The notes beneath the pieces are model-generated. The model saw only the letters and a list, made by a program, of their open reading frames with translations. It made no database searches and was not told the origin of the DNA. From contig JACJID010000001.1 of assembly GCA_014138725.1 (NCBI GenBank), positions 2,046,001-2,110,000 on the forward strand: a stretch of 64,000 nt of DNA, in the 5' to 3' direction. The position numbers were made by a program, and so were the translations under genes. This DNA is from Kutzneria viridogrisea. Its GTDB lineage: Bacteria > Actinomycetota > Actinomycetes > Mycobacteriales > Pseudonocardiaceae. Positions 59,658-64,000 of the stretch are shown piece by piece; position 1 is the stretch's first letter; each line of letters opens with the position of its first letter.

Positions 59658-59948
59658 ATGGTCGACGACCAGGTGCCGAGCACGTCCGTGCTGGTGGACG
59701 TGGTCTACGTGCTCGGAGGCGATGTCGTGTGCACAAACGCGGCACTGGCCCCCGAGGTGGCCGAGCGGCTGACCGCCGCCGCGGCTCTGCTGGGTGTCGC
59801 ACAGCAGATTATGCATGAAATCGTGGAGTCCGCCATCGAACTCGGAGCACCACCCGAACAGGTTCTTCGGCTGGTCACCGACGTCCGTGACGCCGCCGGG
59901 TTGATTTCCGGTGACGGAGACGGAACCGAATGGTTGCGAGCCGGTTAG
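59658..59948 (+). CDS. Small acidic protein of unknown function
   Basis: 96 residues; ATG 59658 is the start that gives a compact frame just upstream of the convergent gene. Composition is acidic and helical (AAALLGVAQQIMHEIVESAIELG). The 9-11 residues before SVLVDVVYVLGGDVVC are polar. No family was recognised. Evidence is a clean reading frame in the codon style of the genome; it could still be non-functional. Ends immediately before the convergent sucrase/ferredoxin gene. Confidence 0.55.
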   Translation: MVDDQVPSTSVLVDVVYVLGGDVVCTNAALAPEVAERLTAAAALLGVAQQIMHEIVESAIELGAPPEQVLRLVTDVRDAAGLISGDGDGTEWLRAG

Positions 59949-60833
59949 CTAGTCGATCCGCTCGATCGCCTCGACCTCGAATGCCACCGGCACCGCGGCC
60001 GATTTGCCACAACTGGTCGACCGCGCCGGGGTGAGTTCGCGCGAGCTGATGTGCACCCGCCAATGCCGTCCGTCCACGTGCCGCACCACCGTGCCGGAAT
60101 CCACGTCCAGCGCCTCGGGATTGCGTTCACCGACAAGTGCGCGCACCGCGAGTTCGGCGACCTGCCCCGCACGGGAGAAGGCCGACCGGCCACGGCAGTC
60201 GGCCAGTTCCACCACGCCCTGGGCCGCCGAGACCAGCAACCGCCGACCGGCGGCCTGGTCGAGGCGGCCGTAGGCGTAGCCGGTGGGCAGCAGCACCCCG
60301 GTCGGCGCGAACCGGTGACCGCCGGTGTGCGTGGTCTCCCAGACCTGGCCGGGGAACTCCTCGGCCAGGTCACGGGCCACCGGCCGCCCGCGCACCGCGC
60401 AGCACACGTCCCGGCGCCCGTTGGTGCACACCAGCAGCACCGGCTCCGCGCAGCGCTGCCCGAAACCAACCGGCTCCCCGTTGCCCGCGGCCTCGAAGTC
60501 CAGGTCCAGCAGCTGCTTGGGCTCGGACAGCTCCACCCGCTCCAGCCAACTCGCCCCGGGCAGCGTGCAGGCCAGCAGCACCTGCCGCACGTCCTCACGC
60601 TCGCCACGGCCACCAGGGCGGCGGATCAGCGCGATGCGCACCCCGGTGCCCTTGGCGCGGGCGGCCAACTCGGCCGCCAGCCCCGAGTCCAACCGGCTCT
60701 CGTGCAACGCCTCGGCGCCCCACGGCCCGGGTTGCTCCAGGCACAGCCAGGTACTGGCCACCGCGGCCGTACCCGCCTGCGGTTCGCTCAGCGCCTGGGA
60801 CAGCGCCGAACACGTGCCGGTCAGTTCACCCAT
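59949..60833 (-). CDS. Sucrase/ferredoxin-like protein
   Basis: 294 residues, ATG. Thioredoxin-like [2Fe-2S] ferredoxin fold of the sucrase/ferredoxin-like family: first half with WLCLEQPGPWG, the second with LVCTNGRRDVCCAVRGRPV and the family motif ETTHTGGHRFAPTGVLLP. Several Cys (CTNG, CC) are placed as in the family; the cluster type is not certain. Role unknown. A palindromic repeat (copy D) lies upstream. Confidence 0.88.
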   Translation of the reverse strand: MGELTGTCSALSQALSEPQAGTAAVASTWLCLEQPGPWGAEALHESRLDSGLAAELAARAKGTGVRIALIRRPGGRGEREDVRQVLLACTLPGASWLERVELSEPKQLLDLDFEAAGNGEPVGFGQRCAEPVLLVCTNGRRDVCCAVRGRPVARDLAEEFPGQVWETTHTGGHRFAPTGVLLPTGYAYGRLDQAAGRRLLVSAAQGVVELADCRGRSAFSRAGQVAELAVRALVGERNPEALDVDSGTVVRHVDGRHWRVHISSRELTPARSTSCGKSAAVPVAFEVEAIERID

Positions 60834-60888
60834 CCTGCGGAGGGTACCGCCGAGCGAGTGACGGACACCGACAAGTCCGCGGGGACCC

Positions 60889-60943
60889 TGTCATGAAAGT
60901 GCCGTTCGAGACATCAGATGTCCGAAAAGGCACCTTCATGACA
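60889..60943. repeat. Palindromic repeat, copy D
   Basis: Arms of 26 nt, TGTCATGAAAGTGCCG.. (60889-60914) and ..GGCACCTTCATGACA (60918-60943), loop 3 nt, with a few mismatches. Lies between the stop of the desulfurase-like gene and the start of the sucrase/ferredoxin gene. Confidence 0.8.
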
Positions 60944-60945
60944 AG

Positions 60946-62142
60946 TCACAGCTCACCCAGGGCCTCGATCAGCCGGTCCACCTCCGACCGGTCGTTGTAG
61001 TGGACCAACCCGGCCCGCACCGCGCTGCCCGCCTCGCGGATGCCCAGCGCCCCGGTCGTCTCCCACGCGTAGTTGTGGCCATGCCACACATTGATCCGCC
61101 GCCGCGCCAACTCCCGCGCGACCTGCCCCGGGGTGCGGCCCGCCACGGTGAAGTACAGGGTCGCGGTGCGCGAGGCCGCCGACCCGTACACCCGGACCCG
61201 GTCCATGCCCGACACCGCCTCGAGCAGCATCGCGAACAGCCCCTGCTCGTACCGCTCCACCTCGGCCATCGAGGCCAGGACCCGCTCACGGCGCGACCCG
61301 GTGGCCTCGGTCAGCGCCGCGAGGTGCTCCACCGCCGCGGTGACCCCGGCCAGGTCGGCGAACGCAGTGGTACCCCACTCGAACCGGCCTGGCACCTCCT
61401 CGGCGGAACTGGCCAGCTTGTCCGGGTGCAGGCCCGCCAGCAGTTCCGGGTCGGCGACGACCGCGCCCACGTGCGGCCCAGCCCACTTGTAGGCACTGGT
61501 GGCGTAGAAGTCCGCGCCCAACTCGGCCACGTCCACCGGCGCGTGCGGGGTCGCGTGCACCCCGTCCACGTAGCTGAGCGCACCCACCGCCGCCGCCCGC
61601 GCCGTGATCGCCGCGACCTGAGGCCGCGTGCCCAACACGTTGCTGGCCGCCGTCACCGCCACCAGCCGGGTCCGCTCGCCGACCAGGTCGGCGTACTGCT
61701 CCACCGGCAGCTCACCGGTCACCGGGTCGATCCGCGCCCAGCGCACAACCGCACCCGCCCGCGCCGCCGCCTGCCCCCACGGCCGCACGTTGGCGTCGTG
61801 GTCCAACTGGGACAGCACCACCTCGTCCCCGGGCGCCCAGCCTGCCGCCAGCGTGTTGGCCAACCGGTAGGTCAGCGTGGTCATGTTCGGCCCCAGCACC
61901 ACCCCCTCAGGCCGCCCACCGACCAGATCGGCCACCGCCGCACGGCAGTCCGCCACGATCCGGTCCGCCCGCCCACTGGCCGGGAACACGCCGCCCACAT
62001 TGCCCAGACCTGCCCGGTAGGCCCCCGCGATCGCCTCGATCACCGACCCAGGCAGCTGCGTGCCCGCCGCCCCGTCCAGGTACGCGTGGCCGTCGGCCAG
62101 CGCCGGATACCCCGCACGAACCTTGCTCACGTCATAGGTCAC
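60946..62142 (-). CDS. Cysteine desulfurase-like PLP enzyme
   Basis: About 398 residues; GTG 62142 taken as start (a TTG three bases earlier is also in frame). Aminotransferase class V: PALADGHAYLDGAAGTQLP at the N-terminus, VLSQLDHDANVRPW, GALSYVDGVHATPHAPVDV and the PLP lysine in YATSAYKWAGPHVG. Matches the SufS-like subfamily of uncertain role rather than IscS/SufS proper, as no suf genes are near. Only 17 bp separate its start from the divergent carboxylase gene, so transcripts may be leaderless. Confidence 0.88.
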   Translation of the reverse strand: MTYDVSKVRAGYPALADGHAYLDGAAGTQLPGSVIEAIAGAYRAGLGNVGGVFPASGRADRIVADCRAAVADLVGGRPEGVVLGPNMTTLTYRLANTLAAGWAPGDEVVLSQLDHDANVRPWGQAAARAGAVVRWARIDPVTGELPVEQYADLVGERTRLVAVTAASNVLGTRPQVAAITARAAAVGALSYVDGVHATPHAPVDVAELGADFYATSAYKWAGPHVGAVVADPELLAGLHPDKLASSAEEVPGRFEWGTTAFADLAGVTAAVEHLAALTEATGSRRERVLASMAEVERYEQGLFAMLLEAVSGMDRVRVYGSAASRTATLYFTVAGRTPGQVARELARRRINVWHGHNYAWETTGALGIREAGSAVRAGLVHYNDRSEVDRLIEALGEL

Positions 62143-62159
62143 CAAGCGAAACTAACGGC

Positions 62160-63716
62160 GTGACCGAGGACTGGACATCCGCCGTCGAGGAGATCGAGCG
62201 CCGCCGCGCACTGGCCGCCCAGCTCGGCGGACCCGACAAGATCGCCCGCCAGCACAGCAGCGGACGCCGCACCGTGCGCGAACGCATCGACCGGCTCGCC
62301 GACCCCGGCAGCTTCCAGGAGATCGGCGCCCTCACCGGGTTCGGCACCTACGGCGAGGACGGCAGCCTGGACACCGTCCAGCCCGCCAACTTCGTCACCG
62401 GCACCGCCCGCGTGCACGGCCGCAAGGTGGTGCTGGGCGCCGACGACTTCACCGTCCGCGGCGGCTCCGGCGACGCCATGATCTACGCCAAGCAGATCTA
62501 CTCCGAACAGCTCGCCGGCCAGTACCGGCTGCCGCTGATCCGCCTGCTCGACGGGGCCAGCGGCGGGGGCAGCGTCAAGATGGCCGCCCAGTCCGGCTTC
62601 ACCTACGTCCCGGTCAACCCCGGCTGGGACCACGTCGTGCACAACCTGTCCACCGTGCCCGTGGTCGCGGCCTGCCTCGGCCCCGTCGTGGGGCTGGGCG
62701 CCGCCCGCGCGGTCATGTCCCACCTGTGCGTCTTCGTGGACGGCCTGGCCCAGCTCTTCGTCGCCGGACCACCCGTGGTGCGCGGCGGCACAGGGGAGCA
62801 GGTCAGCAAGGACGAACTCGGCGGCACCGACATCCACCGCCGCAACGGCTCGGTGGAACGCGTCGTGACCAGCGAGGACGAGGCCTTCACCGTCATCGGC
62901 CAGTTCCTGTCCTACCTGCCCGACAGCGTGCACGCCCTGCCGCCGGCCACCGCGGGCGCCGACCCCGCCGACCGCCGCGAGGAGTCACTGCTCTCCGCCG
63001 TGCCCCGCGACCCCCGCCGCCCCTACCGGATCCAGCCGATCCTGGACGCCGTGTTCGACACCGGCTCGGTGTTCCGCTACGCCGAGTACGGCGGCGCCAC
63101 CGTCACCGCACTGGCCCGGCTGGACGGCCACCCCGTCGGCGTGCTCGCCACCGACCCCTACCGCGGCGGCACCCTCTCGGCCACCGGCGCCCAGGCCCTC
63201 ACCCGGCTCGTGGAGCTCTGCGAGACCTTCCACCTGCCCATCGTCAGCCTCACCGACCAGGCGGGCATGACCATCGGCCCGGCCGCCGAACGCGCGGGCA
63301 CCCTGCGCGCCGGGGCCCGCGCCATCGCCACCGTCTACCAGGCCCGCGTGCCCCAGGCCGAGGTCATCCTGCGCCGCGTCTACGGGGTCGGCGGCGCGGG
63401 CATCGTCAACCGCCACCGCGTCCACCGCGGCTGGGCCTGGCCCTCCGGGGACTGGGGCTCACTGCCCACCAAGGGCGGCATCGAGGCCGCCTTCCGCGCC
63501 GAACTGGCCACCAGCCCCGACCCCGCCGCCGAGATCGACCGCATCCACGCCCAGCTCAGCGCCATCGCCTCCCCGTTCCGCACCGCCGAGCACTTCGGCG
63601 TGCAGGACCTCATCGACCCCCGCGACACCCGCGCCCTGCTCTGCGACTGGGTACACGACGCCTACCGGCTGCTACCCGAACTGCTGGGGCCGCCAGCATG
63701 GGGGAGCAGGCCGTAG
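62160..63716 (+). CDS. Acyl-CoA carboxylase carboxyltransferase (beta) subunit
   Basis: 518 residues, GTG. Carboxyltransferase: ALAAQLGGPDKIARQHSSGRRTVRERIDRLADPGSFQEIG, GADDFTVRGGSGDAMIYAKQI, RLLDGASGGGSVK, GPVVGLGAARAVMSHL, and the C-terminal half with PIVSLTDQAGMTIGPAAERAG. Forms a complex with a biotinylated alpha chain (not in the window) to carboxylate acetyl-, propionyl- or another acyl-CoA; the substrate-specifying residue was not judged. Confidence 0.9.
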   Translation: MTEDWTSAVEEIERRRALAAQLGGPDKIARQHSSGRRTVRERIDRLADPGSFQEIGALTGFGTYGEDGSLDTVQPANFVTGTARVHGRKVVLGADDFTVRGGSGDAMIYAKQIYSEQLAGQYRLPLIRLLDGASGGGSVKMAAQSGFTYVPVNPGWDHVVHNLSTVPVVAACLGPVVGLGAARAVMSHLCVFVDGLAQLFVAGPPVVRGGTGEQVSKDELGGTDIHRRNGSVERVVTSEDEAFTVIGQFLSYLPDSVHALPPATAGADPADRREESLLSAVPRDPRRPYRIQPILDAVFDTGSVFRYAEYGGATVTALARLDGHPVGVLATDPYRGGTLSATGAQALTRLVELCETFHLPIVSLTDQAGMTIGPAAERAGTLRAGARAIATVYQARVPQAEVILRRVYGVGGAGIVNRHRVHRGWAWPSGDWGSLPTKGGIEAAFRAELATSPDPAAEIDRIHAQLSAIASPFRTAEHFGVQDLIDPRDTRALLCDWVHDAYRLLPELLGPPAWGSRP

Positions 63717-63731
63717 TGCACTATCGGACCG

Positions 63732-64000
63732 GTGCGCTTCTACGCCGACCTGCACATCCACAGCAAGTACTCCAGGGCCTGCAGCCGGGACTGCGACCTG
63801 GAGCACCTCACCTGGTGGGCCCAGCGCAAGGGCATCAGCCTGGTCGGCACCGGGGACTTCACCCACCCAGCCTGGTACGACCACCTGACCGAAACCCTGG
63901 AACCGGCCGAGCCCGGCCTGTTCCGGCTGCGCCCCGAGCTGGACCGCGACATCGCCCGCACCCTGCCGCCCAGCTGCGTGGCCGACGTGCGCTTCATGCT
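63732..64000 (+). CDS. Endonuclease Q-like PHP-domain protein, N-terminal fragment (runs off the window)
   Basis: At least 89 codons, GTG 63732. The PHP motif YADLHIHSKYSRACSRDCDLEHL and SLVGTGDFTHPAWYDHL at the start match the endonuclease Q/YjcG-like group of metal-dependent nucleases, which in actinobacteria may be fused to a UvrD-like helicase. EndoQ cleaves DNA at deaminated bases. The rest is outside the window. Follows the carboxylase gene by 15 bp. Confidence 0.75.
   Translation, partial: MRFYADLHIHSKYSRACSRDCDLEHLTWWAQRKGISLVGTGDFTHPAWYDHLTETLEPAEPGLFRLRPELDRDIARTLPPSCVADVRFM

Overview
The window looks like chromosomal DNA of a high-GC actinomycete, most likely a member of the Pseudonocardiaceae or a close relative. 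The reasons are the very GC-rich third codon positions, many GTG and TTG starts, GTGA/ATGA gene overlaps, and actinobacterial marker genes: RbpA, the actinobacterial integration host factor (mIHF), a separate Lnt/Ppm1 pair, and DUF3090, SCO1664-type and DUF3097 proteins. The genus assignment is inference. No rRNA, tRNA, CRISPR array, phage or insertion sequence was recognised.

Layout. (1) 1-7.1 kb: a lysine degradation locus. It holds the 5' end of a putative lysine 2,3-aminomutase (minus strand), a SAM methyltransferase, and a tightly overlapping operon kdd - amidohydrolase - kamD - kamE - kal. Together these cover lysine to crotonyl-CoA except the Kce step, which is not visible. (2) 7.1-10 kb: lipoprotein N-acyltransferase, polyprenyl-phosphate mannose synthase and RbpA, the last with a SigR-like promoter. 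(3) 10.4-18.9 kb: a secreted protein, a small HTH protein, an ECF sigma factor fused to a membrane-anchored domain, a 620-bp array of 21-22-bp repeats, thymidine kinase, an MFS protein, an Rpf-like muralytic protein, two universal stress proteins and a GNAT protein. (4) 18.9-21.9 kb: a HAD / APH-kinase / acyl-CoA dehydrogenase operon that matches the three domains of animal ACAD10, with a TetR-type operator in its promoter. (5) 22-29 kb: carboxylesterase, an MFS exporter with a divergent regulator, and an FAD monooxygenase with its TetR facing a second TetR across two adjacent palindromic operators. (6) 29.4-38.8 kb: mIHF-like protein, peptidases, conserved actinobacterial proteins, GH46 chitosanase, VOC/LysR pair, a secreted repeat protein and DUF3097. 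(7) 39-45 kb: a lower-GC block with two more FAD monooxygenase/TetR pairs (one TetX-like) and a TetR/PdxI-like reductase pair, each of the latter two with duplicated operators. (8) 45-54 kb: NfeD/SPFH pair, methyltransferase, OsmC, amidase, YoaK-like protein, small alarmone synthetase, CPBP protease and an FAD oxidoreductase. (9) 54-64 kb: CGNR and TetR regulators, an atypical short P450, a methyltransferase, a TetR/Rox-like monooxygenase pair, a sucrase/ferredoxin-like protein, a cysteine desulfurase-like enzyme, an acyl-CoA carboxylase beta subunit and the start of an endonuclease Q-type PHP protein.

Themes. Four FAD monooxygenases, each paired with its own TetR regulator, plus several predicted leaderless and operator-covered promoters, suggest many small substrate-induced detoxification or tailoring modules. 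Two families of intergenic repeats recur: perfect or near-perfect palindromes carrying ATGAARGTGCCGTT, and 21-22-bp periodic GAGTCCCG/GTGTCGG units. Convergent gene pairs are usually separated by strong GC-rich hairpins.
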